From Hormiphora californensis (Eukaryota; Ctenophora; Tentaculata; Cydippida; Pleurobrachiidae), in the NCBI GenBank assembly GCA_020137815.1, contig CM035354.1:7975487-8039486 (forward strand): DNA of 64,000 nucleotides. Reading direction: 5' to 3'. Under the pieces are notes generated by a model. The model saw only the letters and a list, made by a program, of their open reading frames with translations, had not been told where the DNA came from and made no database searches. Shown here piece after piece: positions 10,454-36,317 of this stretch (position 1 is the stretch's first letter; each line of letters begins with the position of its first letter). The position numbers were made by a program, and so were the translations under genes.

Positions 10454-10835
10454 TCACCACGTCTCTCTATACCAGAACCTCAGCTCAACTTCCTTCCCTT
10501 CCACAACAATCTTTTCAATATGTCTTGCTAAACAAAGTCCTGCTATACCGTACAGAAAACATGGAATACCTAGGTTCATTAGTTTTAGTAGCCCATAAAA
10601 TGTGTTATCCAAACTCAGGTCAGCGACTGGTGCTTGTGTACAGTGGTATTTAATAAAGGGGTAACAACCCGTTCTAAGGACATGATAATTGCGTCCATCC
10701 ACTGCCCAGTTAAAATGCGATTTACCAAACTGGTCATTTGAAACTTGGCTTTGTTTCAGGTAAAACGCTGTCCAAACAGGGAACCGCCGATGACGGATGT
10801 AGTTTGACAGTACAGTCGAAGATTTTTATAACCAT
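10454..10835 (-). CDS. C15orf61: C15orf61-like small mitochondrial/secreted-type protein, with an apparent frameshift
   Basis: The downstream open frame contains NDQFGKSHFNW, then NYHVLRTGCYPFIKYHCT and LKLMNLGIPCFLYG, which match human C15orf61 closely in the same order. Similarity continues upstream in the same frame (VLSNYIRHRRFPVWTAF) but the frame meets a TAA near 10828 without any ATG or AG acceptor. An ATG at 10835-10833 would enter this frame if the run of five A (minus strand, 10827-10823) were four, so either the assembly has a homopolymer error or the allele is broken. Function of the family is unknown. The stop TGA is followed by one base and then the XRCC3 ATG. Confidence 0.82.
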
Positions 10836-11216
10836 ATTATGTACTAGGATATGATATCTATAAAAATTTGTATCGATGACATTCAACAGAGAAAAACTGA
10901 AAAGGAGCCAAGCAAACTCAGCAAAAGACATTTTCACGTGATGCACGAAAACTTTGACTGGCAGTTTCTCAAGCCAAATTAACTTCAACCACGGTCAGAA
11001 AGTTGAAAGACTAACAAATGGTGCAAGAATTTAAGTCAACGGACTTCAGGTGCCAGAGATCTGTAGTCCCTCAAAAGTATCGCCATGTTATGACCGGAGC
11101 CAAAGGAGTCTACCGTCTCAGAAATTGTAGACTGAATCTTTGGCTCATGGATCATTCCCTCTTTCCGAAGATAATGTGATTTGGCCACGATTTGGCAAGA
11201 AAATGGTCAAAACAAG
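10836..11216. other. Upstream region of the C15orf61-like/XRCC3 pair
   Basis: A minus-strand frame from 10988 is open into the gene above and may hold more of its N-terminus or its 5' UTR. Nothing else is seen. Confidence 0.45.
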
Positions 11217-12542
11217 AATTATTGCATTATGTATTCATAATGCGGTGTTTCCCTGCCCCAGATGGGTGTAAAATTGATGACTAAGCTTCAATTCCGATTT
11301 TCCGATGAATTTTGCACCTTAAGAGCAATTTTGGCTGATACGATGTTAGTTGCTATGGTAACCAGGGTGGTTGCTATGGTAACCAAGGCAGTTGCTATGA
11401 TAACCAAGACAGTTGCTTAGGAGACCTAGTTGGTGACCAAGTTCACCTTACCCTCAGGCTCTAGTAATCTAACACAGTCACTTACAAAATACAATTATTG
11501 TGTGATAGTAGTTTCATGCTTAGAAGACTTGCTACCTCGCCATGGTACGGCTGTAGGGACTCAAAGTGATTAGGTGAAAATAGGAAGTGATACGATGAGT
11601 GGTAATTGCGCGCCACAATATGTGTTAATCATTTCCTTTGTTGCATCAACAAAGTGTGAGTTGAAAGATTTATGAAGGGCAGACTTGTTGCTATGTGTAA
11701 CGGTGGACAGACGGACGGACATTTTAGTTAACTACACAATCTGCTGATTTCTAAACCCTGAATGATCTTTTTAGCACGTGCGTGCTAAAAACATCATCCC
11801 GGGTGATTGCCGAAGGCAATCACCCGGGCAGGGAAAAAATTTTAAAGCAAAAAAAATACAAACAATAAATAAATTAATTTCAGTGCCTTCTTCTTCGGTT
11901 CCCCAAGCTAGGGTCCTCTTCAATCATCAGGTTACCAGTTCGGGGTGCACCAAATGGTAATCGCAATTTTCCTCCGGTTTCCCCGTAGTGCAATAAGGCA
12001 AGATCGATGCAGGGAGAAGCGTAACCTCGTCCTCAAGTGAGCCATGACTTCGCGGGTTCTTCCGTTCTTTTGGAAATTTTGTCCGAAAGGTTCTACAGGA
12101 CCGTCTGAAACTCTTTGGATATCCCGCCCGCTGTGTTCATAACCAACGGAGAGAAGGCACCACCTTCAATTTCACGAATTCATTTTCCGTACGACTGCTT
12201 CTTACTAGCCTCGTTTCTTCGGTAGAGTTGGTCGAGGGGCGTGTCGAGGTATGAAAGTGCATTGGCATGGAAAATTCGGACATCCATATGTGCGAGCTGC
12301 AACTAGGGTCTCCTAAGCAACTGTCTTGGTTATCATAGCAACTGCCTTAGTTACCATAGCAACTGCTTTGATTACCATAGCAACCACCCTGGATACCATA
12401 GCAACTAACATCGTATCAGCGAAAAATTGCTCTTTGAGTGCAAAATTCATCGGGAAATCCAGTTTTGAAGCTTTGCCATCAATTTTACACCCATCTGGGG
12501 CAGGGAAACACTGCATTATGAAAATATAATGCAATAATTCTT
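11217..12542. mobile_element. Foldback element with X-box-like motif arrays in both arms
   Basis: 11217-11425 is an imperfect reverse complement of 12305-12542. Each arm carries three to four copies of GTTGCTATGGTAACC spaced about 24 bases. The 0.9 kb middle has no supported gene. Target duplication was not determined. Confidence 0.75.
11768..11828. repeat. Two adjacent strong hairpins
   Basis: An 11 bp stem centred on ACGTGCGT (11768-11791) and a 14 bp stem CCCGGGTGATTGCC with loop GAA (11798-11828), inside the foldback element. Weak outer pairing CCCTG/CAGGG surrounds both. Confidence 0.8.
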
Positions 12543-13220
12543 GTTCTCCACATATCTAGTGCTGCCACATCCATACTTGCGTCATCAGCTGTGTTGGCCG
12601 AAGCCCGAAGGATGAGAATGGATGCCATCTGGACATGGGAGCAGCAACTTTTCTGTTTCCACACCTTTGAGACCCGCATACGAGCATATCTCAGCCATGA
12701 GGTCTCTCATGTTGTCGTGTCGGAGGGTGGAAAATCAAAAATGGCCAAAAACGTTCGCTAAAAACAAAAAGTGTGACTTTTTGCTACTCACATTTTTCCA
12801 GTTCAATTCATATCACGCGCACGTTCAAAAAATTCATGCGCGGCGCGTAAAAGCAACGTAAATAATATATGTTTGCGCGTACCTTTTGACAAAGTGGCCA
12901 TTTAATCTTTCGCTGCAGCTTTCGGTAACAGTGTTAATCTCTGGTATGAACTTCCACACAACGCATGACATAATCCAGCGACCGGAACACTGGACATGGA
13001 GAACACAAATTACGTCATGACATCACTGATTTATTTTCGATCACGTGGTTCATGTTGACTATGGACACCGCGCGCGCTTTATAAACTAGCGCGCAACCCA
13101 CGAGAATGTCATCGCGCCTTCCGTACAGCATGGTGATACATTTAAATTTACGGAGTCGAGTCTTTGAAAAGGAACGATATTCGGTGTGGGTGTATAAAAA
13201 CGGGTCGTAACAAACTTCTC
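12543..13220. other. Intergenic, no gene seen
   Basis: Several CG-containing palindromic words (GCGCGC) but no supported coding region. It is downstream of the coiled-coil gene's polyadenylation signals. Confidence 0.5.
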
Positions 13221-13248
13221 TTTATTAATCGTATTTACATTGTTTATT
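13221..13248 (-). terminator. Two polyadenylation signals for the coiled-coil gene
   Basis: AATAAA occurs twice on the minus strand (13248-13243, 13226-13221), 16 and 38 bases past the stop codon. Confidence 0.5.
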
Positions 13249-13263
13249 TGCGGACCTTCTCTC

Positions 13264-13851
13264 TCACATATGTTTTTTTAATATTGTGTAGAATTTATCG
13301 TAGCGTGCCCGTCGAATGACAAGATTATCTATCTTACCATGGACAGTGCCTAATTCACTTTCAATAGCTGAAACTTGTCTCTCAATACCCTCAACCCTAC
13401 CCCGCACACGACGGCTCGTTCTCCTAATTAACGCCAGCTCATCCTGCATGTCATCCAGACCCTGACCGATCACCGTGAGGGCTGACATGAGTGTAGACAC
13501 TCTACTGGAGTGGAGGGGGATCGCTTCATCTTCTCCGTCAGACTGGCCAAACTCTCGCTCACGGAGGAGAGCCGTCTCATTGGAGGAGGAGAGGAGGGAG
13601 GTGGTTGTGGCTCTACTGTTTCTGTTTCTTGCTGGTCACTGAACCCTGAAACACCAGAGGGTTCAGTTGTACCCGTCCAATCCTCCCAAACCTCTGTCGT
13701 GTCTGTATTGGGTGCTTCTCGCTCAATGGTAGCTTGGATATACACGGGTGAGGGTGTGGGTCTGTCATTTTGAGAACAGAATTGTTGGTCTGTCGTTCGG
13801 GTGAAACTTTTACTGTTGCACGAAGTGCTGTCATTGTATCGTCTTCCTGTA
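13264..13851 (-). CDS. Unknown coiled-coil protein, terminal exon
   Basis: Not recognised. A likely acceptor (TTACAG) lies just above 13851. The frame first encodes a Ser/Thr/Pro-rich, low-complexity stretch (QQETETVEPQPPPSSPPPMR, then RLSSVSESLASLTEKMKR); from about 13515 down to 13264 another frame encodes about 75 residues with coiled-coil character (MQDELALIRRTSRRVRGRVE, then GIERQVSAIESELGTVHGKI) ending KKHM. One extra C in the CCCCC run around 13527 would join the two frames, so a homopolymer error is suspected. Two AATAAA signals on the minus strand (13248-13243 and 13226-13221) follow the stop closely, supporting a real gene end. The upstream exon(s) were not found. Could be a short adaptor or BORC/BLOC-like subunit, but nothing proves that. 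Confidence 0.4.
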
Positions 13852-13936
13852 ATGAGAGCAAAGTGAGGTCAATAGTGAGCATGGAAGGGTGATCTGATTG
13901 GACTGAAATATATGACAACTGGGGAGATATGTACAT

Positions 13937-14588
13937 ATATGGGGATCATTGAGTATTTTGTGAGATGTCAAATGATGTCACAATGCCTCATGTACAACTT
14001 GGATAATGTAGCTGCTACGCGGCATATGGGCTTCGCTGTATATCGTGACGTTACAATATGTGTTGATAAGAGAAGACATAACGCAAGATATATTATTATG
14101 GATTTCCAAAGTACAAAGAGATCGAGTTCCAGTAACACACATAAAACCGTACGAGTGTGTCAAAAACTAAACAAGTTGTTTGAGACACACAATATTCAAA
14201 TCACAATGTGACACGGCAAGACAATTGGAAGATATCACAGCCTCTGCTCAGACAAACTATTCAAATTACAGATCGTTATAATAAGAGAGAGAAAGATATA
14301 TTATGTGCATGCTCAAACGAATAAAACGTGTTTTTACACAGCTGGGACAGCTATGTATATAACAACTGCAGTCATGTGGCCAAGTGTTATTTTTTGAAAT
14401 GTTTTTATTACACCAGAGAGAGATAGACAAGACATAATAAAAAAGTGAGTATGAGTGATTGTGTGTGTGAATATGCTTAAATTACACATGCTTCAAACAG
14501 CTTCATCCCACATCAGAGTGTTTGTATTGAGAGAGAAAGGATGCTCGATATTAGCCCTAATTGTTCCCATTCTGCTCTCTCTCTCTCT
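13937..14588. other. Spacer downstream of the MAPKAPK gene, no gene seen
   Basis: Lies between the kinase stop codon and the coiled-coil gene. It should contain the kinase 3' UTR and possibly early exons of the coiled-coil gene; none could be defined. Confidence 0.45.
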
Positions 14589-28482
<13,894 letters not shown>

Positions 28483-29428
28483 TACGACATCTAAAAGCTG
28501 CTAACTGAAGATTAAGGTTAATAAAACTTCAAAAGGAAAATTGTTGGATATAATATTTAATCTTGTCCAAAAAAGAGTTCCGTATTGGTTCGTTTTTAGT
28601 GGATTAGTACCCTTTAAGACAAAACAGCCGGCAAAAGAAACTAAAACTGCTCACTCACAAGTCACAATACATTCATGTTGCAGGCATTAATGATGGGTAG
28701 CAAGCACAACAAGGTCGTAGTTGGTTCATCATGATTTAGAGCTTGATGGTCACGAAGTCGACAGAAAATTGGGCCAAAATAGGTAGCATTCATTCATGTA
28801 AAACTTTCTCCCCATTTGCACTGGCATTCGATACAGTCCTTCGCATGCAGGTTTGCAGGCGTTCCATACTCTTCGAATGCAGCACTTGTCAACAGTTTCA
28901 CGAAACACAACGACTTTGACGAAACAGCAAGGACTTTGACCCCTTTTTTGAACTTAAAAAAGAAAAGTTAAAAAATTTGAAAAATCAAAAGTTCTTTCTT
29001 TTTTAGTGCCGCGCGCGAACGCGCATCATAAGTGTGCAGCGGTTAAACCGTTTTATTGGGCGCGGCTTCAAAATGTATGTAACGCGCGAAGGGATGGACC
29101 TAAAAAAATTTCTGACAGAACTTTTTGAAGTTTTACAGAACATTTTTTGAATCTTGTTTTTCTGTCCTTTAAAGCAGGCTTGAGCCCTGGCCCCTGATAT
29201 CACCCTAATTGCCTTCTTAAACTATATTTTATCTCACTCAATCGATACACTTAATTCTAAATAACTTTTTCAACTAGTGACGGCGGTCAGGGCGTGTCAA
29301 CTCTTCCGGCGGATAACCCTCCCAACAACTTCATCCCTAATTAGGTAGTTTGACAACAAATCAACCCAACCTTAGACGAGATGTTGTTCCCTTAACATTA
29401 TGAACTCTTTTTTAGATATCAGTCCAGC
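28483..29428. promoter_or_regulatory. Divergent intergenic region between MAPKAPK and KARS
   Basis: The two genes are head to head with 946 bases between start codons, so promoters for both should lie here. A TTTTTTAG acceptor-like site at 29409-29415 upstream of the KARS ATG may mark a 5' UTR intron. No specific core promoter element can be claimed. Confidence 0.4.
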
Positions 29429-32400
29429 ATGTCTGAGGGAGGAGAAAAACTTAGCAAGAATGAGCTGAAGCGACGTGCCAAGCTTGAACAGAAAGCTAAG
29501 GAAAAGGCTGCTAAAGATGCGGTAAAAGCCCAGGAAGCTGCTGCTAAGGGGCCTGCTGCTAAGAAGATTGTGAAAGAGGAGGAACCCCTGGATCCTGGAA
29601 AGTACCATGAGCACCGGTGCAAAACCATCATGGGGTACAAAGAGGCAGGAGAGACACCTTATCCTCACAAGTTCAAAGTTACAGTTTCTCTAACTGAGTT
29701 CATTGAGAAGTACAGTGGGGTTGCTGATGGTACACATTCTGATGAAGTTGTCTCCGTGGCAGGCAGGGTCCACTCGATTCGAGAATCTGGCGCCAAACTG
29801 AAGTAAGGATTAGTTCTACTGTAAGGAGCGATTCTTCACTTCTCATTCATACTAACCACTAACTAATTTCCTTCTCCAGGTTCTACGATCTCCGTGGGGA
29901 AGGCCTCAAGATCCAAGTGATGGCAAACGCGTCCTTTGCCGAACAAGACTTCGATGCGGTCCACTCTCGGGTTCATCGTGGAGATATCATCGGATGTGTT
30001 GGGTTCCCTGGTAAAACTAAGAAGGGAGAACTAAGCATCATCCCAAAGGAGGTTCACATCCTCACACCGTGTCTCCACATGTTGCCTACCCTTCACTACG
30101 GGTTCAAGGACAAAGAAACTCGGTTCAGGCAACGATACCTGGATCTGATCATGAACGAGGACGTGAGACAGCGGTTCTATACCCGATCTAAAATCATCAA
30201 CTATGTCCGAAGGTTCCTGGATAACCTTGGTTTCTTGGAGGTTGAGACTCCCATGATGAATATTGTGGCAGGAGGAGCGACCGCTAAACCCTTTGTTACC
30301 CACCACAACGACCTTGATATTGACATGTTTATGAGGGTAGCTCCTGAGCTGTATCTTAAAATGCTGGTGGTAGGAGGTCTGGATAGGGTCTACGAGATTG
30401 GCAGGAATTTCAGGAATGAGGGTATTGATATGACACATAACCCTGAGTTTACCTCTATGGAGTTTTACATGGCGTATGCAGATTATAATGATCTCATGGA
30501 GATAGCTGAGCAGATGATATCTGGTTTAGCACTAGCAATTACTGGAAGTTACAAGGTCAAATACACTCCAATGGGTGCAGATGAGCCAATTACAGTGGAC
30601 TACACTCCCCCCTTCAAGTTAGTGTTAACTTTTTAATTTGATGGTAATCAAAGGGATCAAAGGTTGTTTTTGAAAAGTTGATCACTTTTCAGAAAGTTTG
30701 ACTGTTCTGAATAAATATATTTTCCTTTTGTCCATTGCTCTGTAGTTTAACCATTTCAGGCGTATCCCCATGATCCCAGAGCTTGAGAAGTTACTAGAGG
30801 TGAAGTTCCCCTGTGCGACCACCTTCAAGGAGGAATCCAGCAGGCAGTTCCTTGATGATCTGTGTGTGAAACATGAGATTGATTGTTCAGCACCACGTAC
30901 CTCTGCTCGTCTCCTCGACAAAATGGTATGTAATACTAAAAAGTGTTACCTATCTTAATAGTATCATGTGAGATCTCCAATTAATTAATGGTCGATTAGT
31001 GGAAACATAAATCATAATTCACAATGTGGTTCTCCGTTTTTCTACATTTGGAGTGCTTGTTATGTGCCATAACGTCGCGTCGTTGCCATGGGCTTGTTAG
31101 AGTTGGATTGCTTGCAAACAGATCTTTTGGCATCAACTTTGCAGCATTTCTCACTCCCACCCGTTCCCACCACTGTTCAATATTCCTCTGCAGTCTGCTG
31201 CTTTTACCCAGCTTACTTTTTATCTCGCACATAAGGCTTTCTCGTTCCTTCTTTCTGGTTGTAGTGCAGATAATGACAGTTGATGGTGACAGTTGATAGT
31301 GCAGGTTACATGTAACCTCAAACCTGCATCATCAACTACCACTATGATCATCCGATCATGCCGAGATAAGAACTACCTGTACCTGCATTATCAACTGTCA
31401 CCTGCACTATCATAGTGACAGTTGATAGTGCAGGTGACAGTTGATAATGCAGGTACAGGTAGTAGTTCTTATCTCGGCATGATCGGATGATCCTTTTCAC
31501 GCGATTTGGGAGAGATATATAACGGAGATGCATCTTCCATTTCCAGTATTCAGTTCATTATTCATATATTGTATTTGCTGTATATCCACATCCCCCTGAG
31601 ATCGCCTTGTCGATTGGTAGCCATTGAACCCTCTCCTTTACACCAGTTGCTACTTGTACCATTCTGACAAGTGACAGTATGATATTGCACTCCAGACTGG
31701 AGTCTCCAGTATGGTATTGTTCCACAGGTGTGCACAGTGCACACCTGTTCGTGTGGTATTGTCTTTGTTTCACCACTCCCTTGTGCCCTGGTCATGTCGT
31801 GTATTTCTATTCTGTTTTGTATCTCGTTTTGTGTACTTCTATCTTTCTGTATTGTTTATGTGTCCAGAGCAGGACAGTTCTACACACATTCCCCTAATAC
31901 CCACTTCTTACCCAGGTTGGGGATCTGATCGAGGTGCAGTGTATCAATCCTACCTTTATCATCGAACAGCCCCAGATAATGTGCCCACTAGCTAAATACC
32001 ACCGCTCTACACCGGGACTAACAGAGAGATTCGAGATGTTCGTTGCTACCAAGGTAACCATGGTTATCACATGACCTTATATGGGGTTATCACGTGATTT
32101 AGTTACGTGGTATAGTCACGTGGTATAGAATAGTACATGCTAAAAGGTCTGACGTGAAAATTAGTTACGATCTTTATATTCTTCAATTCTCTTTAGTTCG
32201 ATTTGTGCTCTTTGTCCTTTCTCTCTCTGTGTCACTCCGTTCTACTCACAACTCTATTTCAGGAAATTGTCAATGCCTACACTGAGTTGAATGATCCGTT
32301 TGTACAGCGTGCCCAGTTTGAAACCCAGGCTGAAGCTAAGGCAGCTGGAGATGATGAGGCTCAGCTGATCGACGAGAATTTCTGTACCTCCCTGGAGTAC

Positions 32401-32559
32401 GGCCTCCCTCCCACTGCTGGATTTGGTATGGGAATAGACCGGTTAGTTATGTTCCTGACTGATTCCTACAACATCAAGGAAGTGCTGCTGTTCCCTGCCA
32501 TGAAACCTGAGGAACAGAAGGATGTGAAGGAGGATACCACCGCAACACCATCATCTTAG
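29429..32559 (+). CDS. KARS1: Cytosolic lysyl-tRNA synthetase
   Basis: Five exons 29429-29802, 29880-30617, 30760-30925, 31916-32053, 32263-32559, all GT-AG with consistent phases, give 570 codons. A Lys/Ala-rich N-terminal extension ([20 protein letters not shown]) typical of animal LysRS precedes an OB-fold anticodon-binding domain ([20 protein letters not shown]). The class II core has motif 1 (FLEVETPMM), motif 2 ([20 protein letters not shown], then EFTSMEFY) and motif 3 ([13 protein letters not shown]). It charges tRNA-Lys with lysine in the cytosol. No mitochondrial presequence is visible in this start; an alternative upstream exon could supply one. The zinc transporter gene begins only 149 bases after the stop on the same strand. 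Confidence 0.98.
31262..31492. repeat. Palindromic foldback repeat in KARS intron 3
   Basis: GATCATCCGATCATGCCGAG at 31347 onward is repeated inverted up to 31492, with multiple ACAGTTGATARTGCAGGT phrases between; centre near 31420. Confidence 0.8.
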
Positions 32560-32707
32560 TTTCATTCTGTTTATTTTAGTTATTTATTGGGTTTTTTACA
32601 GCTCGTTTGAAGAGTGATATTTGACTCCGAACCTTTCAATTTAACTTTGTTTTAACACCAGACTATCTCTTGCTAACTTCTAATTCGTCTTCATAGACTG
32701 TAGCAGA

Positions 32708-35370
32708 ATGTTATCCTTGTTTGTATGGAAAGTGATATCAACACTGGCCCTAACTGGCAGTGTCTACCTGTTTGGACTTGCTCCCCTGCTCCTAGGTAAC
32801 TCTGTGTCTAGAGCACAGGTCAGCCTTCTATCAGCATGCAGTGGGGGTATGCTCCTGGGGACTACTTTCATACACCTCTTTCCCGAGGTATGTAATTATT
32901 ATCATTATGCTATGATTATTGCACTTTCATTTATAAATTACTGCATCCCAAGGCCAAGATATCTCCTGAGATTTACTTGCTCTATTACTAGTGACTTCAA
33001 CTCTAGTTGATCGTATTCCAGTTGTATGGAACCCCTAATCACCTTCCCTCCCCCCACAGGTGGCGGAGGAGGCAGATAGTTTCAGGTGTAATGTTGGTAT
33101 AAAATCAGCATACCCAGTGGGAGAACTACTGATTTGTGCAGGCCTCATATCTGTAATGATAATTGAACAGTTTGTTCATGAGTATAGTTAGGCAGTACTA
33201 ATGATGAAAGGGCCAAATCTTGGACAAAATTTGTAACAGGCTAATTTCTTCACCAACCGGCTCAGATGGGTGTCTAGTAATGCCAAAAAAAAATCAATGA
33301 TGATCGGGAGCGCGCACGCTCCGTAGCGCGCAAAAATGTTTCACGTGCATTTCTAGCTTAGAACAAAAAATGAAAACCAACTTAGGAAAGGAGTAGAGAC
33401 AAATCTGAGGGCACTAAAATGTGTGGCGTCCTCGCATTAGTGGGGGTAGGTGCCGGAATTAAGTCTCTATCTCATCTGGTTAATTAGATAATTGGATAAT
33501 TAGGTTTGTGCATAACCGTTTTTTGGCTATACGGCTATAGCCACTTAGGAATGGTTTAGAGACTTTTCACTGGTGCCATTTTGTTCAGAACAAAATTTTA
33601 ATCTAAGAGTTGTGGAAAAATTTAGGGCCTATCTCTTACCGTTTAGGCGTAATTTGCGCTGAAGGGATGCCAAATTAGTCGAAAATGCGAAAAAATGAGT
33701 TAATTGGCTTCCTTTCACCGCAAATTACGCCTAAACGGTAAGAGATAGGCCCTAAATTTTTCCACAACTCTTAGATTAAAATTTTGTTCTGAACAAAATG
33801 GCACCAGTGAAAAGTCTCTAAACCATTCCTAAGTGGCTATAGCCGTATAGCCAAAAAACGGTTATACGCAAACCTAATTATCCAATTATCTAATTAACCA
33901 GATGAGATAGAGACTTAATTCCGGCACCTACCCCCACTAATGCGAGGACGCTGATCACTTTGGTGCCCTTGGTTTTGTCTCTACTCCTTTCCTAAGTTGG
34001 TTTTCATTTTTTGTTCTAAGCTAGAAATGCACGTGAAGCATTTTCGCGCGCTACGGAGCGTGCGCGCTCCCGATCATCATTGATTTTTTTTTGGCATTAC
34101 TAGACACCCATCTGAGCCAGTTGGTGAAGAAATTAGCTTGTTACAAATTTTGTCCAAGATTTTCACCAATACTCCCTAACTAGTACGAGAATGTTCTTCA
34201 CGGTAAGAGTACTTTGTTTTGAGCATTCAAACTGATAAAATCAAAGTGGATCATTTTCATTGCTCGATTGAAACAACTATGATCACCTACCCCTCACCTT
34301 CTCTCACTCTTCCCAGGTGGAGGAGAGAGACAGAAGCGGTTGTGTATAGAGGAAGATGATGATGAGGAGGGTGAGGGTGTATCTCTGATGGTGAAGGGAG
34401 ATAAGGGACATGGGGGACACAGTCATGACGGGGGACATGATCACGCTGCACACTTTGTGGTTAGTGTTGGGAATTTAGGAAACATTCTTCACCTTATTGG
34501 CTAACAGCCATTATGTGTCTCTCTTCATTAATGTAATTCAACTATGTATGATGTAAATATGGTGTTTCAGTGTGACTTTTCATCATTTATCCAATATTTT
34601 ATTTAATTCAGTGTTGTTTCAGCCCGGCCATGCCGGTGGTTGGAGTGCCTATGTACTGGTTATGGCACTCTCTATCCACTCTGTACTGGAGGGAGTGGCT
34701 ATTGGGGTGTCAGGGAACGTAGAAGAGCTAATCACACTTTTTATCTCCATCATTGTGCACGAGGTAACTATACTGGTGCAGTTTGCAGGGGGGAGGGTTG
34801 GATATTGTTCGCTTGGTGATGTGAAAATATTACTCTGTCCAGATGTGCATTCCGCAGTCGATTATCGAACAACGGTCTATTGTAGACTTGCTAATAATCC
34901 CCATTTCCCCACAGGTTTGCCTGGCCTTTACTCTGGGACTAAAACTGTTCACTGAGGGCCATACAACAACACAGTTTCTAGTTTCTCTAACCTGTTTTGT
35001 CATGTCCTGTCCTATTGGGATTATATCTGGAGCCCTTGTCATCAAATACCTATCTAGTACCACACTAGCTAACACTGTATTCGTCCTCAAGGCTCTTGCA
35101 ACAGGTATATACACTACACTCTTTGGGCTTGTTGGAATTTTATTGTGCCCCCCTCCCCCCTTATTTTTTTGTTCTTTTATCTAAAACTCCCTCTCTCTCC
35201 CAGGAACTTTCGTTCAAGTGACATTTTTCGAGATCTTGGCCCCTGAATTTGCTGAGCGGTATGCCAACCAACTACACAAGATGGCTGCGGTTATTCTAGG
35301 ATTTCTCCTCATCTCTCTCACGATGTATCTACTACACGACATTCCAATGGGTGATTTTTGTAAGGTGTGA
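32708..35370 (+). CDS. ZIP family zinc transporter, ZIP1/2/3 type
   Basis: Six exons 32708-32887, 33060-33186, 34317-34459, 34623-34763, 34915-35104, 35204-35370, 315 codons (human ZIP1 is about 324). TM1 SVYLFGLAPLLL and TM2-TM3 GGMLLGTTFIHLFPE come first, then a cytosolic His-rich loop (GHGGHSHDGGHDHAAH), the TM4 metal-site signature HSVLEGVAIG, TM5 with IIVHEV, and TM6-TM8. The protein should import zinc or a similar divalent metal into the cytosol. TM5 has His-Glu where human ZIP1 has His-Lys, like more broadly conserved ZIPs. The donor of exon 2 (TATA|GTTAGG) is the first base of a MITE, so splicing here needs checking. The exon 3 to 6 junctions are ordinary. Confidence 0.9.
33187..34180. 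mobile_element. Near-perfect palindromic MITE with TA duplication at a splice donor
   Basis: Arms of about 490 bases, centre near 33690. Ends GTTAGGCAGTACTAATGATG (left) and GTTAGGGAGTATTGGTG (right, reversed), converging into ATCTTGGACAAAATTTGTAA. TA lies at 33185-33186 and 34181-34182. Tc1/mariner-type target. The left end coincides with the exon 2 donor of the zinc transporter. Confidence 0.85.
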
Positions 35371-36317
35371 TGTTTATATGAAGATTTATAAGTTGCTCTA
35401 TTTCACAGATCACTTGTTAATGGACACGGCACATGAATTTCAAAACTCTTCACTAAAAATCAGAATGATCAAAATTTTAAAAGTTGTGTATGTAAAGTTT
35501 GTTGTATTTGTTTATTTATTTCTGTCACCAATATTATTACAAATATCATTATTATTCTAATTTACAGTTTTCCAGTTCACCTGGCTAAAAACTAAGTCGT
35601 TTCTCTTTGATTTTCTACCCACCAAGATCATTTTAATTGAGCCAAGACTATTTGCCAATGTATTTAATTGTCAAACCCCAAATCTGGTACAATCATGCAA
35701 AATGCTTGGTAATCATTCTTCATACGTGGTTCGGGGTGTATTTCAACATTCGCCAGAACAGGAGGGCGCCAAAAACGCTTCTTTTCTTACATTGAAAGCA
35801 CATCACTTCAGCATTCATTGTGCGCGCCACCGCCACTCCCCAATCGGTATCAGAGTCGATGTAGGGAGGTTGTATGGGGTGGCGCGTTCCGGAAGGCTGT
35901 TTCCGGTTTGAATGTTTCTCAACTTAATTGTTAAAAAACATGGTACGAGCACTCCATTATCCGGCTTTTTTGTCCCAATCCCCACAACTTGTAGAGCAAG
36001 TTGTGTAAGGGTTGTCATCACCCTTGCTCATATATTTCATGTACAATTGAAACACATTTCATAACTTGACCTAAACATTAACAATTGGATGCTCATTTGA
36101 TTAGTTTGAGAAAGGTGAGAAATCCTTAAAATATGATACATCAATCACAGAGAATCACAAAACATCATGATATTGGTGAATGCAGAGACACCTGGCCCAG
36201 GCCACTTGGGCCATTCTCAAAACGAATGTCCCTCATGGTTCATACAGAGTGTCCCTATTCCATCCCAGGACAATCTTCCCTCGTCAAGCCAGCTAGACGA
36301 GAGTAGTTGTGGCAACT
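35371..36317. other. Intergenic between convergent genes, no gene seen
   Basis: Between the zinc transporter (+) and CNDP2 (-) stop codons; AT-rich, without a supported frame or repeat. Confidence 0.55.

Noticed and set aside
10121-10531. 136-codon plus-strand frame
   Set aside because: Antisense shadow of XRCC3 and the C15orf61-like gene.
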